Origin: Pseudarthrobacter oxydans
GTDB taxonomy: Bacteria; Actinomycetota; Actinomycetes; Actinomycetales; Micrococcaceae
Direction: 5' to 3'
DNA: 64,000 nucleotides
NCBI RefSeq assembly: GCF_013314975.1
Contig: NZ_JABTYH010000003.1
Location: 62,001-126,000 of the forward strand
Under the pieces are notes generated by a model. It did not search any database. It was not told the origin of the DNA and worked only from the letters and a program-made list of their open reading frames with translations. Positions 36,665-45,265 of this stretch are shown piece after piece. Within the stretch, counting starts at the first letter, position 1; every line of letters begins with the position of its first letter. A program made the position numbers and the translations under genes.

Positions 36665-37966
36665 ATGGAGCGTAGCCTTTTCCGGAAATTCCGTAGATCA
36701 GTTGCAGCCATTGCCGCGGTAAGCCTGGTGAGCCTCACGGCGGCCTGTTCCAGCACGCCGACCAACGAGGCGCAGGACGGGCCCGTTGAGATACGTTTCT
36801 CCTGGTGGGGCAATGAGGGGCGGGCGCAGCTGACCACCAAGGCCATCGCCGAATTCGAGGCCGCCAACCCGGACATCAAGGTGAAACCCGAGTATGGCGA
36901 CATCAGCGGCTACTTTGACAAGCTGGCCACCCAGGTGGCCGCCAACGACGCCCCCGACGTCATCACGATGGGCGGCGCCTATCCCGCCGAGTACGCCAAC
37001 CGCGGCGCACTCCTGGATCTGTCCAAGGTCAGTGGGGCATTGGACCTGTCCGCGATGGATCCGGGAGCGCTGGAAAACGGCCAGGTCCGGGGCACGCAAT
37101 ACGGGGTCTCCACCGGTGCCAACGCCCTCGCCATTGTGGTCAATCCTGCTGTTTTCGCCGCAGCCGGGGTCCCGCTTCCGGATGACAGCACGTGGGACTG
37201 GGACGACTTCGCGCAGACCGCCGCGGATATTACGGCCAAGAGCCCCAAGGGGACCTACGGAACAGCCACCGTCCTGACCCACGATTCGCTGGATGCCTTT
37301 GCCCGCCAGCGCGGCGAATCGCTCTACACCCAGGACGGCAAGCTGGGCCTGGGGGTGGACACCGTCCAGGACTACTTCGACTACTCCCTGAAACTGAGCG
37401 AATCCGGGGCGGCGCCAAATGCGTCCGAGACGGTAGAGAAGTTGAACGTCAGCACCGAACAGACCCTCATGGGCATGGGCCAGGCCGGCATGATGCTCAC
37501 CTGGAGCAACTCGCTCTCCGCGCTCAGCAAGGCCTCCGGCGCCGACCTGAAGCTGCTCAAACTCCCCGGCGAAACACCCACCGCGGGCATCTGGCTCCAG
37601 TCATCGCAGTTCTACACCATCTCGGCCCGCAGCAAGCACACCGACGCCGCGGCCAAGCTGGTGGACTTCCTGGTCAACAACGAGTCCGCCGCCAAGATCA
37701 TCCAGAGCGACCGTGGCGTTCCCAGCAATTCCGGAATGCGCACCGCCATCCAGGACCTGTTGACGCCGCAGGGGAAGGTGGAGGCTGAGTACATCGACCA
37801 GATCGGCAAGATGGACTTCGCCCCCACCTACATCGGGCCCACCGGTTCAACCGCAGTCTCCGAGATCACTGCCCGCATGAACACCGACGTCCTCTTCAAG
37901 CGGCTCTCGCCTGGTAAGGCTGCAGAGCAGTGGATCAGCGAAAGCAACGCCGCAATCGGCAAGTAG
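36665..37966 (+). CDS. Carbohydrate ABC transporter substrate-binding lipoprotein (family 1)
   Basis: A 433-residue extracellular solute-binding protein with a lipoprotein signal (SLTAACSS, Cys near residue 28). Typical family 1 features are IRFSWWGNEGRAQLTTKAIAEFEAANPDIKV, APDVITMGGAYPAEYANRG and GQAGMMLTWSNSLSAL. It should bind an oligosaccharide outside the membrane. AAGGAAG lies 9 nt before the ATG. No permease or ATPase gene accompanies it: the next gene is on the opposite strand 48 bp away. It must therefore use transporter subunits encoded elsewhere. Divergent from the glycosidase, its likely functional partner. Confidence 0.92.
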   Translation: MERSLFRKFRRSVAAIAAVSLVSLTAACSSTPTNEAQDGPVEIRFSWWGNEGRAQLTTKAIAEFEAANPDIKVKPEYGDISGYFDKLATQVAANDAPDVITMGGAYPAEYANRGALLDLSKVSGALDLSAMDPGALENGQVRGTQYGVSTGANALAIVVNPAVFAAAGVPLPDDSTWDWDDFAQTAADITAKSPKGTYGTATVLTHDSLDAFARQRGESLYTQDGKLGLGVDTVQDYFDYSLKLSESGAAPNASETVEKLNVSTEQTLMGMGQAGMMLTWSNSLSALSKASGADLKLLKLPGETPTAGIWLQSSQFYTISARSKHTDAAAKLVDFLVNNESAAKIIQSDRGVPSNSGMRTAIQDLLTPQGKVEAEYIDQIGKMDFAPTYIGPTGSTAVSEITARMNTDVLFKRLSPGKAAEQWISESNAAIGK

Positions 37967-38006
37967 GCACCGGAACCGGGCAGGAGGCGGCAGCAACCAG
38001 CCGGGA

Positions 38007-38025
38007 CAGGACAGCTACTGTCCTG
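38007..38025. terminator. Short hairpin at the convergent gene ends
   Basis: CAGGACAG-CTA-CTGTCCTG (38007-38025) is perfectly paired. Its 3-nt loop is the stop codon of the hydrolase gene on the minus strand. It may terminate the sugar-binding-protein transcript. Confidence 0.4.
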
Positions 38026-38785
38026 CGTCGAGGTACTGGTCCGCCCAGGCGGCGATGATCCGGGCAGCCCGCGCCGCCTGGCCCTTACCTGTGAGGAGAT
38101 GGTCGCTTCCCTCGAGGGAAACGAAGTTCCTGGGGTGGCGGGCTGTCTGGAAAATGGTGCTGGCATTCTCGATCCCAACGGTGTTGTCCGTGGGGGAGTG
38201 GAGCACCATCAGCGGCTTGTGCAGCTGCTTGATGCAATCCGTCAGGTCCGCGTTCTCCAGGTCTTCCACGAAGTGCTTGCGGATCTCCACCCGTTTCCCG
38301 CCAAGGTCCACTTCGGCGCTGCCCTCGCTCAGGATCTTGTCCAGGGCTGCGTCGAAGACGTGCGCCACGTGCTTGGGCGAGAAGGGGGCGCCGACGGTAG
38401 CGACGGCGTCGAGCTCCGGGATCTCCCGTGCCGCGGCCAGGACGGCCGCGCCGCCGAAGGAATGGCCCACGAGCAGGGAAATCCGCTTCCCCTCCGCGCG
38501 CATGAACTCAGCAGCCTTGACGGTGTCCGCCACCTTGTGGCTGAACGATCCCGCGGACCATTCACCGGCGGAGCCGCCCAGGCCCAGGTTGTCGAACCTC
38601 AGCATGCCCACGCCGCTGTCCGCCAGCGCCTTGCACATCCGCGAGGCGGACGGGCTGTCCTTGCCGAGCGTGAAGCCGTGCGAAAACACGCCCCAGCCCT
38701 TGACCGGCCCTTCCGGGACATCGATGATTCCGGACAGCGTTTCGCCGGTGGAGCCTTCGAAAGTGACTTTTTCGGAGCGGGACAC
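38015..38785 (-). CDS. Alpha/beta hydrolase
   Basis: A 256-residue serine hydrolase. The nucleophile elbow is GHSFGG (VGHSFGGAAVLAAA), the oxyanion region is VFSHGFTLGKD, and a late His is present in GSDHLLTGKG. In many bacteria this domain is fused to an OsmC domain in a protein of about 400 residues; here the protein stops after the hydrolase domain. Substrate unknown. The GTG start follows AAAGGGGAC. It is a single gene between the sdh terminator and the sugar-binding gene. Confidence 0.88.
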   Translation of the reverse strand: MSRSEKVTFEGSTGETLSGIIDVPEGPVKGWGVFSHGFTLGKDSPSASRMCKALADSGVGMLRFDNLGLGGSAGEWSAGSFSHKVADTVKAAEFMRAEGKRISLLVGHSFGGAAVLAAAREIPELDAVATVGAPFSPKHVAHVFDAALDKILSEGSAEVDLGGKRVEIRKHFVEDLENADLTDCIKQLHKPLMVLHSPTDNTVGIENASTIFQTARHPRNFVSLEGSDHLLTGKGQAARAARIIAAWADQYLDAGQ

Positions 38786-38881
38786 GGCGTCCCCTTTCGT
38801 TTGGTACGAATGGCTGTGGGCCCACGCCCGCCGGGTTCCCTGGCCGAGCTTGCGAGGTCAGGGGGCGGGTGGGAAGAAACA

Positions 38882-38923
38882 ACGACGGCGCCGCATCCCC
38901 GGAGTGGGGAGGGGCGCCGTCGT
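38882..38923 (-). terminator. sdh operon terminator
   Basis: Perfect 11-bp arms ACGACGGCGCC / GGCGCCGTCGT (38882-38892, 38913-38923) lie just after the sdhB stop. On the minus strand they are followed by a T-rich tract. Confidence 0.8.
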
Positions 38924-38940
38924 CCGCTGGATCCGTGTGG

Positions 38941-39723
38941 TCAGATCTTGCGGGAGAGGATTGCCTGCTTGACCTCGGCGATGGCCTGGGTCACCTGGAT
39001 GCCGCGCGGGCATGCTTCGGAGCAGTTGAAGGTGGTGCGGCAGCGCCACACGCCTTCCTTGTCGTTGAGGATCTCAAGGCGCATGTCGCCGGCGTCATCG
39101 CGTGAATCGAAGATGAACCGGTGGGCGTTGACGATCGCGGCAGGACCGAAGTACTGGCCGTCGGTCCAGAACACCGGGCAGGACGACGTGCACGCGGCGC
39201 AGAGGATGCACTTGGTGGTGTCGTCGAAACGCTCACGGTCCTCGGCGGACTGCAGGCGCTCCCGGGTGGGCTCGTGGCCCTTGTTGACCAGGAAGGGCAT
39301 GACCTCGCGGAACGACTGGAAGAACGGCTCCATGTCCACAATGAGGTCCTTCTCCACCGGCAGGCCCTTGATGGGCTCAACGGTGATGGGCTTGGACGTG
39401 TCCAGGTCCTTCAGCAGCGTCTTGCAGGCAAGGCGGTTGCGGCCGTTGATGCGCATGGCGTCCGAGCCGCACACGCCGTGGGCGCAGGAGCGGCGGAAGG
39501 AGAGGGTGCCGTCCGTTTCCCACTTGACCTTGTGCAGGGCATCCAGGACGCGGTCCGTGCCGTACATGGTCAGGTGGAAGTCGTCCCAGGTGGCTTCCTC
39601 GGAAACCTCCGGGTTGTACCGGCGGACGCGCAGGTGCACATCGAACGTGGGGATCTCGCCGCCACCGCCGACGCCGGCAGGCAGTTCGATCTTTGAGGCT
39701 GGCTCAGCAAGTTCAGCTGACAT
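38941..39723 (-). CDS. sdhB: Succinate dehydrogenase iron-sulfur subunit
   Basis: A 260-residue subunit carrying three Fe-S clusters that pass electrons from SdhA to quinone. The 2Fe-2S motif is SCAHGVCGSDAMRINGRNRLAC, with Asp in place of one Cys as in several bacteria. The 4Fe-4S and 3Fe-4S motifs are CILCAACTSSCPVFW and CRTTFNCSEACPRGI. It begins 1 bp after sdhA and ends the operon before a hairpin terminator. It acts at the cytoplasmic side of the membrane. Confidence 0.97.
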   Translation of the reverse strand: MSAELAEPASKIELPAGVGGGGEIPTFDVHLRVRRYNPEVSEEATWDDFHLTMYGTDRVLDALHKVKWETDGTLSFRRSCAHGVCGSDAMRINGRNRLACKTLLKDLDTSKPITVEPIKGLPVEKDLIVDMEPFFQSFREVMPFLVNKGHEPTRERLQSAEDRERFDDTTKCILCAACTSSCPVFWTDGQYFGPAAIVNAHRFIFDSRDDAGDMRLEILNDKEGVWRCRTTFNCSEACPRGIQVTQAIAEVKQAILSRKI

Positions 39724-39724
39724 C

Positions 39725-41524
39725 TTAGTACTTCCTCACCATCGGCTCGTAGCGGGTAAAGACGACCGGTTTGGTGGCCAGGCGGATGCCGGCGATTGAC
39801 TCGGCCGATCCGTCTGCCGGCGCGTGGTCATCCTTGTACGCCATGGAGTGCTTCATGAATTTTTCGTCGTTGCGGTCCGGGAAGTCCTCGCGGAAGTGTC
39901 CGCCGCGGGATTCCTCACGGTAGAGGGCTGCAACGGTCATCACCTTGGCCAGTTCCAGCAGGAAGCCGAGCTCAACGGCCTCGAGCAGGTCGAGGTTGAA
40001 GCGCTTGCCCTTGTCCTGGACGTTGATCCGCCTGTACCGCTCCTCGAAGGAGGCGATGTCGCGCAGGACCTGGTTCAGGGTTTCGGCCGTGCGGAACACC
40101 TGCATGTTGGCGTCCATGGTGTCCTGGAGTTCCTTGCGGATCACGGCCACCTTTTCGTCGCCGGTGCCGTTGCGGGCAATGTCCAGCAGCTCGGTGGTGT
40201 AGGCCAGCGGGTTCTCCGGCAGTTCCACGAAGTCGGCGGTCTTGGCGTACTCGGCCGCCGCGATGCCGGCGCGCTTGCCGAACACATTGATGTCCAGCAG
40301 TGAGTTGGTGCCCAGGCGGTTAGAGCCGTGCACCGAAACGCAGGCCACCTCGCCGGCGGCATACAGTCCGGGGACCACGGTGTCGTTGTCCTGCAGGACC
40401 TCGGTGGTGATGTTGGTGGGGATGCCGCCCATGGCGTAGTGGGCGGTCGGGAACACCGGAACCGGCTCGGTGTAGGGCTCGACGCCGAGATAGGTCCGGG
40501 CGAACTCGGTGATGTCCGGCAGCTTGGCGTCGATGTGCGCCGGCTCCAGGTGCGTCAGGTCCAGGAGCACGTAGTCCTTGTTCGGGCCGCAGCCGCGGCC
40601 TTCACGGACCTCGTTGGCCATGGAACGGGCAACGATGTCGCGGGGCGCAAGGTCCTTGATGGTGGGGGCATAGCGCTCCATGAAGCGCTCACCCTCCGAG
40701 TTGCGGAGGATGGCACCCTCGCCTCGGGCGGCTTCGGACAGCAGGATACCCAGGCCGGCGAGGCCTGTCGGGTGGAACTGGAAGAATTCCATGTCCTCCA
40801 GGGGGATGCCGCGGCGGAAGGCGATGCCCATGCCGTCACCGGTGAGGGTGTGGGCGTTGGAGGTGGTCTTGAAGACCTTGCCGGCGCCGCCGGAGGCGAA
40901 GACCACGGACTTGGCCTGGAAGACGTGCAGTTCACCGGAGGCGAGGTCGTAGGACACGACGCCCGCGACACGCTTCTGCTTGTAGGGCGTGCCGTCCTCG
41001 CGGACAGCATCCTCTTCAACCGTGAGCAGGTCCAGGACGTAGTACTCGTTGTAGAACTCGACGTTGTGCTTGACGCAGTTCTGGTACAGGGTCTGCAGGA
41101 TCATGTGGCCGGTGCGGTCCGCTGCGTAGCAGGCACGGCGCACGGGGGCCTTGCCGTGGTCGCGGGTGTGCCCGCCGAAGCGGCGCTGGTCAATCCGGCC
41201 TTCGGGCGTGCGGTTGAACGGCAGGCCCATCTTTTCCAGGTCCAGGACGGCGTCGATGGCTTCCTTCGCCATGACCTCCGCGGCGTCCTGGTCAACCAGG
41301 TAGTCACCGCCCTTGACGGTGTCGAACGTGTGCCACTCCCAGTTGTCTTCCTCGACGTTGGCGAGTGCTGCACACATGCCACCCTGCGCGGCACCTGTGT
41401 GCGAGCGGGTGGGGTAGAGCTTGGTCAGTACTGCTGTGCGCGCGCGCTGACCGGATTCGATCGCTGCGCGCATGCCAGCGCCACCGGCACCGACGATGAC
41501 GACGTCGTACTTATGGACCTGCAT
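39725..41524 (-). CDS. sdhA: Succinate dehydrogenase flavoprotein subunit
   Basis: A 599-residue catalytic subunit oxidising succinate to fumarate. The FAD motif VIVGAGGAGMRAA is at the N terminus, and the covalent flavin His42 is in RSHTGAAQGGM. Substrate-site motifs are FGGHTRDHGKAPVRRACYAADRTG and GGIPTN. The ATG at 41524 is preferred over one at 41545, since AAAGAG lies 10 nt upstream and homologues begin near MQVHKYDVVIVG. About 109 bp containing a GC-rich hairpin separate it from sdhD. Confidence 0.97.
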   Translation of the reverse strand: MQVHKYDVVIVGAGGAGMRAAIESGQRARTAVLTKLYPTRSHTGAAQGGMCAALANVEEDNWEWHTFDTVKGGDYLVDQDAAEVMAKEAIDAVLDLEKMGLPFNRTPEGRIDQRRFGGHTRDHGKAPVRRACYAADRTGHMILQTLYQNCVKHNVEFYNEYYVLDLLTVEEDAVREDGTPYKQKRVAGVVSYDLASGELHVFQAKSVVFASGGAGKVFKTTSNAHTLTGDGMGIAFRRGIPLEDMEFFQFHPTGLAGLGILLSEAARGEGAILRNSEGERFMERYAPTIKDLAPRDIVARSMANEVREGRGCGPNKDYVLLDLTHLEPAHIDAKLPDITEFARTYLGVEPYTEPVPVFPTAHYAMGGIPTNITTEVLQDNDTVVPGLYAAGEVACVSVHGSNRLGTNSLLDINVFGKRAGIAAAEYAKTADFVELPENPLAYTTELLDIARNGTGDEKVAVIRKELQDTMDANMQVFRTAETLNQVLRDIASFEERYRRINVQDKGKRFNLDLLEAVELGFLLELAKVMTVAALYREESRGGHFREDFPDRNDEKFMKHSMAYKDDHAPADGSAESIAGIRLATKPVVFTRYEPMVRKY

Positions 41525-41591
41525 ACCAGACGCTCTTTCTCTCAAAATTCGCTATAAAACAACGGGCGGGCGTTGCCTGCTCCGCAAAACA

Positions 41592-41617
41592 GGGCCCGCG
41601 GAGATTCCCGCGGGCCC
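41592..41617 (-). promoter_or_regulatory. Intra-operon hairpin between sdhD and sdhA
   Basis: Perfect 10-bp arms GGGCCCGCGG / CCGCGGGCCC (41592-41601, 41608-41617) lie in the gap between sdhD and sdhA. Without a T-run it may be a processing or stability element that shapes subunit stoichiometry. Confidence 0.5.
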
Positions 41618-41632
41618 GGGGTGGTGCCGGTG

Positions 41633-42094
41633 CTAGGCAGGGCAGAAGCCGCCAGGCAGGGGCACGCCGTCGACTACGGGGCAGGGATCGAAGGTGAAGA
41701 TCACCAGGGTGCCCAGGACGATGATGACGACGGTGGCCGAGTAAAGGACCGTCTTCAGCCAGCGGCGGGTTGAGTCCTTTTCGGCGTAGTCGTTGATGAT
41801 GGTGCGCACGCCGTTGGTTCCATGGAGCATGGCCAGCCACAGCATTGCAAGGTCCCAGAACTGCCAGAACGGGTCGGCCCACTTGCCGGCCACGAAGCCG
41901 AAGTCGATGGCGTGGATGCCTTCACCCACCATGAGGTTCACGAAGAGGTGCCCGAAGATGAGCACCACCAGGACCACGCCGGAGAGCCGCATGAAGAGCC
42001 ATGCGATCATCTCGAAGTTGCCCTTGCTGCCACCGTGGCGGCGGTACTGGGGTGCGATCCGCCCACTGCGTGGGCTTTCGATGGTTGCACTCAT
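41633..42094 (-). CDS. sdhD: Succinate dehydrogenase membrane anchor subunit
   Basis: A 153-residue hydrophobic subunit with three helices (about residues 28-50, 68-88, 108-130). The expected pattern is MRLSGVVLVVLIFGHLFVNL followed by LAMLHGTNGVRTIINDYAEKDSTRRW, with histidines suitable for heme and quinone binding. It anchors SdhAB together with SdhC. It starts 3 bp after the sdhC stop. Confidence 0.94.
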   Translation of the reverse strand: MSATIESPRSGRIAPQYRRHGGSKGNFEMIAWLFMRLSGVVLVVLIFGHLFVNLMVGEGIHAIDFGFVAGKWADPFWQFWDLAMLWLAMLHGTNGVRTIINDYAEKDSTRRWLKTVLYSATVVIIVLGTLVIFTFDPCPVVDGVPLPGGFCPA

Positions 42095-42097
42095 GGC

Positions 42098-42478
42098 TTA
42101 GTGACCTCCCAGGGCGAGCGACAGGTGGCGGATGGAGAAGGCGACCATGGTGACCAGCCAGAGGCCCAGGACTGCCCAGAGCATCTGCCGCTGGTACTTG
42201 GCACCCTTCTTCCAGAAGTCAACCGCGATGATGCGCAGGCCGTTGAACGCGTGGAAAACAATGGCGGCAACAAGGCCGGTCTCGCCCAGGGCCATAAGGG
42301 GGTTCTTGTACGCACCGATCACGGCGGTGTAGGCCTCGGGAGACACACGCACCAAGGAGGTGTCCAAAACGTGGACCAACAAGAAGAAAAAGATCACTAC
42401 ACCGGTAATGCGGTGTCCTACCCAAGACCACATGCCTTCACGGCCGCGGTACAAGGTGCCAGCTGGTTTTGTCGGCAC
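42098..42478 (-). CDS. sdhC: Succinate dehydrogenase cytochrome b556 subunit
   Basis: A 126-residue membrane subunit with three helices. Family motifs are TLYRGREGMWSWVGHRITGVVIFFFLLVHVLDTSLV, carrying the heme-ligand His, and AFNGLRIIAVDFW. The GTG at 42478 is chosen because GGGAGG lies 7 nt upstream and the protein then begins next to the conserved region; the frame is open 39 codons further upstream without support. First gene of sdhCDAB. Confidence 0.92.
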   Translation of the reverse strand: MPTKPAGTLYRGREGMWSWVGHRITGVVIFFFLLVHVLDTSLVRVSPEAYTAVIGAYKNPLMALGETGLVAAIVFHAFNGLRIIAVDFWKKGAKYQRQMLWAVLGLWLVTMVAFSIRHLSLALGGH

Positions 42479-42566
42479 TGATAAACCTCCCTGCAACACA
42501 GCGGCGCTGGCATGAGATCCACGCGGGGGGAACGCCTGCTGCGAGAGCACTCGTAGCTCAGGCCTA

Positions 42567-42595
42567 AATCTAGGCTCCGCTAACAGCTTATTCAA
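42567..42595 (-). promoter_or_regulatory. sdhCDAB promoter
   Basis: On the minus strand TTGAAT (42590-42595) and TAGATT (42567-42572) are separated by exactly 17 bp. The predicted 5' leader is about 80 nt. The remainder of the roughly 300-bp gap to manC holds no gene I can support. Confidence 0.65.
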
Positions 42596-42760
42596 TTTAG
42601 GAGCTCCTTGGTGACCAGCAGTGGCGCGGATCTTCCAAAATCATGAGACAAAGGACACACTGCCCGCAGGCCGGTGCTCCGTGCGGGACTGCCGGCTGCC
42701 GGCATTCGCGCGATTGTGGCGGCGGAAACCGGCTCCGAAGGCGGCGCGCCGGGGTTCCGC

Positions 42761-42766
42761 TAAAGT
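42761..42766 (+). promoter_or_regulatory. Leaderless -10 element of manC
   Basis: TAAAGT ends 8 nt before the ATG at 42775. Confidence 0.5.
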
Positions 42767-42774
42767 AGGCGGTG

Positions 42775-43908
42775 ATGAGTACAGACAAAGTGACAAGCCC
42801 GGCATCACCCCTTGACCGCTTCATTGCGGTGATCCCGGCCGGCGGCGTGGGGACCCGCCTCTGGCCCCTGTCACGCGCCGCAGCTCCCAAATTCCTTCAC
42901 GACCTCACCGGCTCGGGCAGTACACTCCTGCGCGCCACCTATGACCGGTTGCAGCCGCTGGCCGGACGCAGGGTGCTGGTGGTAACCGGAAAGGCCCACA
43001 GGGACGCCGTGTGCCGGCAGCTTCCCGAAGTCCAGGATTCGGACCTGGTCCTCGAATCCGAGCCGAAGGACTCCGCGGCCGCGATCGGCCTTGCCGCGGC
43101 CATCCTGCACGAACGCGACCCGGACACGATCATGGGTTCGTTCGCTGCCGACCAGGTGATCAGTCCGGACAACCTCTTCCAGCAGGCCGTCCGCGAGGCC
43201 ATCCACACGGCCGCCGCCGGCAAGATCGTGACCATCGGCATCAAGCCCACCCACCCCTCTACGGGGTTCGGCTACATCCGTTCCGGCCAGGAACTGCACA
43301 TCGAGGGCGCGCCCAGCGCCCTTGACGTGGTGGAGTTCGTGGAAAAGCCGGACGAGGAAGTCGCCCAACAGTACGTGGACAGCGGCAACTACGTGTGGAA
43401 CGCCGGGATGTTCGTGGCGCCGGTGGCGCTGCTGCTCAAGCACCTTGAAGCCAATCAGCCCGAACTGTTCCGGGGCCTGCAGGAAATCGCCCAGGCCTGG
43501 GACACCCCCGCCCGTGACGAGGTCACCGCCCGGGTGTGGCCCACCCTGCCCAAGATCGCCATCGACTACGCGGTTGCCGAGCCTGCCGCCGAAGCCGGGG
43601 ACGTCGCCGTCGTGCCCGGATCCTTCCGCTGGGACGACGTCGGGGACTTCGCCTCCGTGGGCCGGCTCAACAGTGCCAAGGAAGTGGATGACGTCACGGT
43701 GCTGGGTGAAGGCGCACGCGTCTTCACGGAGAACTCCAGCGGTGTGGTGGTTACGGACACCAAGCGCGTCATTGCCCTGATCGGCATCCAGGACGTCGTC
43801 ATCGTTGACACGCCGGACGCGCTCCTGGTGACCACCATGGCAAACTCCCAGCGGGTGAAGGCCGCCGTGGACGCCCTCAAGGCCAGCGGAGACACCGACG
43901 TCCTTTGA
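42775..43908 (+). CDS. manC: Mannose-1-phosphate guanylyltransferase
   Basis: A 377-residue nucleotidyltransferase forming GDP-mannose from mannose-1-phosphate and GTP, the mannosyl donor for glycolipids and wall glycans. The pyrophosphorylase signature AVIPAGGVGTRLWPLSRAAAPKFL is near the N terminus. Others are FAADQVI, GFGYIRSG, VEFVEKPD, YVWNAGMFV and GSFRWDDVGDFAS. It lacks the C-terminal isomerase domain of bifunctional enzymes. The start at 42775 is supported by a -10 element 8 nt upstream; GTG at 42772 is an alternative. Confidence 0.94.
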   Translation: MSTDKVTSPASPLDRFIAVIPAGGVGTRLWPLSRAAAPKFLHDLTGSGSTLLRATYDRLQPLAGRRVLVVTGKAHRDAVCRQLPEVQDSDLVLESEPKDSAAAIGLAAAILHERDPDTIMGSFAADQVISPDNLFQQAVREAIHTAAAGKIVTIGIKPTHPSTGFGYIRSGQELHIEGAPSALDVVEFVEKPDEEVAQQYVDSGNYVWNAGMFVAPVALLLKHLEANQPELFRGLQEIAQAWDTPARDEVTARVWPTLPKIAIDYAVAEPAAEAGDVAVVPGSFRWDDVGDFASVGRLNSAKEVDDVTVLGEGARVFTENSSGVVVTDTKRVIALIGIQDVVIVDTPDALLVTTMANSQRVKAAVDALKASGDTDVL

Positions 43909-43952
43909 TGTAATCCTGCGACCGTGATGGCCGGTAATCAGCTGACCCTCGC

Positions 43953-43958
43953 TAGAGT
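43953..43958 (+). promoter_or_regulatory. Leaderless -10 element of the M20 amidohydrolase gene
   Basis: TAGAGT ends 6 nt before the GTG at 43965. Confidence 0.5.
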
Positions 43959-43964
43959 GAAACA

Positions 43965-45164
43965 GTGCGCAACTACACTACCGAAGCCGAGCCCACCGAC
44001 CTGGTGGCTCCGTGGCTCGAGCCCCTCCTCCCGGAACTGATCGACTTCCGGCGGGACCTGCACGCGCATCCGGAACTGTCCTTCAAGGAGTTCCGCACCA
44101 CGGACAAACTGGCCGAGCGGCTCGAAGCCGCGGGACTCACGCCCCGCCGCCTGGAGGGAACCGGCCTCACGGTCGACGTGGGGGAGGGGCCCATCGCCAC
44201 GGCTCTTCGCGGTGACATTGACGCCCTGCCCATCATCGAGGAAACAGGCCTGCCGTTCGCCTCGAAGAACCATGGCGTCACGCACGCCTGCGGCCATGAC
44301 GTCCACACCACCACCATGCTGGGCATCGCCCTGGTGCTGCACCGGATGCACCAGGAAGAGCCGTTGGGTGCCACCGTCCGCATCATCTTCCAGCCCGCCG
44401 AGGAAACCATGCCCGGCGGCGCGCACGCCTGCATCGAGCAGGGGGTGCTGGAGGGCGTTCCGCGGATCCTGGCACTGCACTGCGACCCGCGGATCGAAGT
44501 GGGCAAGATCGGTACCCGCATCGGCGCCATCACCTCAGCCTCCGACACCATCCGCATCGAACTGTCGGGGCGCGGCGGACACACCTCCCGCCCGCACCTG
44601 ACCGAAGAACTGGTGTTCGCGCTGGCGCAGATTGCGGTCAACGTGCCCGCCGTTCTCTCGCGCCGGGTGGATGTCCGCAGCGGGGTCTCCGTGGTGTGGG
44701 GCCAGATCTCAGCGGGATCCGCACCCAACGCAATTCCCGGCACCGGCTACATGGCGGGAACCATGCGCTGCCTGGACCGCGACGCCTGGCACGAGGCCGG
44801 CGAACTCCTGGACGAGGTGGTCCACCAGGTTGCGGCACCCTACGGCGTGGACGTCCGGCTCGAGCACACCAGGGGAGTCCCCCCGGTGGTCAACTCCGAG
44901 CATGAAACAGCCATCATCGAAGCGGCCGCCCGTGCCGAAATCGGTGAAAGCGCCGTGGTCCTGACGCCGCAGTCCATGGGCGGGGAGGACTTCGCGTGGT
45001 TCCTCGCCGAACTTCCCGGCGCCATGATGCGGCTGGGCACCAAGACGCCCGGCGGCGAGGAGTACGACCTGCACCGCGGTGACTACATCGTGGACGAGCA
45101 GGCTCTAGGCCTGGGGATCCGGGTCCTGACCGCCGCGGCGCTGCGCACCATCCGCCACGGGTAG
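43965..45164 (+). CDS. M20-family amidohydrolase
   Basis: A 399-residue metal-dependent hydrolase of the aminoacylase/IAA-amino acid hydrolase group (M20D). Metal-ligand motifs are ACGHDVHTTTMLG, FQPAEETMPGGAHACIEQGVLE and a late MGGEDFAWFL. It removes acyl groups from N-acyl amino acids or similar amides in the cytoplasm; the natural substrate is unknown. The GTG start follows a TAGAGT -10 element by 6 nt. It stands alone between manC and ohrR. Confidence 0.92.
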   Translation: MRNYTTEAEPTDLVAPWLEPLLPELIDFRRDLHAHPELSFKEFRTTDKLAERLEAAGLTPRRLEGTGLTVDVGEGPIATALRGDIDALPIIEETGLPFASKNHGVTHACGHDVHTTTMLGIALVLHRMHQEEPLGATVRIIFQPAEETMPGGAHACIEQGVLEGVPRILALHCDPRIEVGKIGTRIGAITSASDTIRIELSGRGGHTSRPHLTEELVFALAQIAVNVPAVLSRRVDVRSGVSVVWGQISAGSAPNAIPGTGYMAGTMRCLDRDAWHEAGELLDEVVHQVAAPYGVDVRLEHTRGVPPVVNSEHETAIIEAAARAEIGESAVVLTPQSMGGEDFAWFLAELPGAMMRLGTKTPGGEEYDLHRGDYIVDEQALGLGIRVLTAAALRTIRHG

Positions 45165-45225
45165 GCCCGCGCCGCCCGCCGTCGTCGGGCTTTCACCTCA
45201 CACCAGACTGTTCGCGTCCTCCACC

Positions 45226-45255
45226 TAAGTTGTGCACAACTTACTTGTGTACTAT
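45226..45255 (+). promoter_or_regulatory. OhrR operator and ohrR promoter
   Basis: TAAGTTGTGCACAACTTA (45226-45243) is a perfect 18-bp palindrome. It precedes a -10 TACTAT (45250-45255) that ends 10 nt before the ohrR ATG. The position across the -35 region fits autorepression by OhrR. Confidence 0.75.
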
Positions 45256-45265
45256 CGTTTTCTTC

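Noticed and set aside
42601..42771. Short plus-strand frame between sdhC and manC
   Set aside because: No ribosome binding site or domain is present, and it ends in the manC promoter region.
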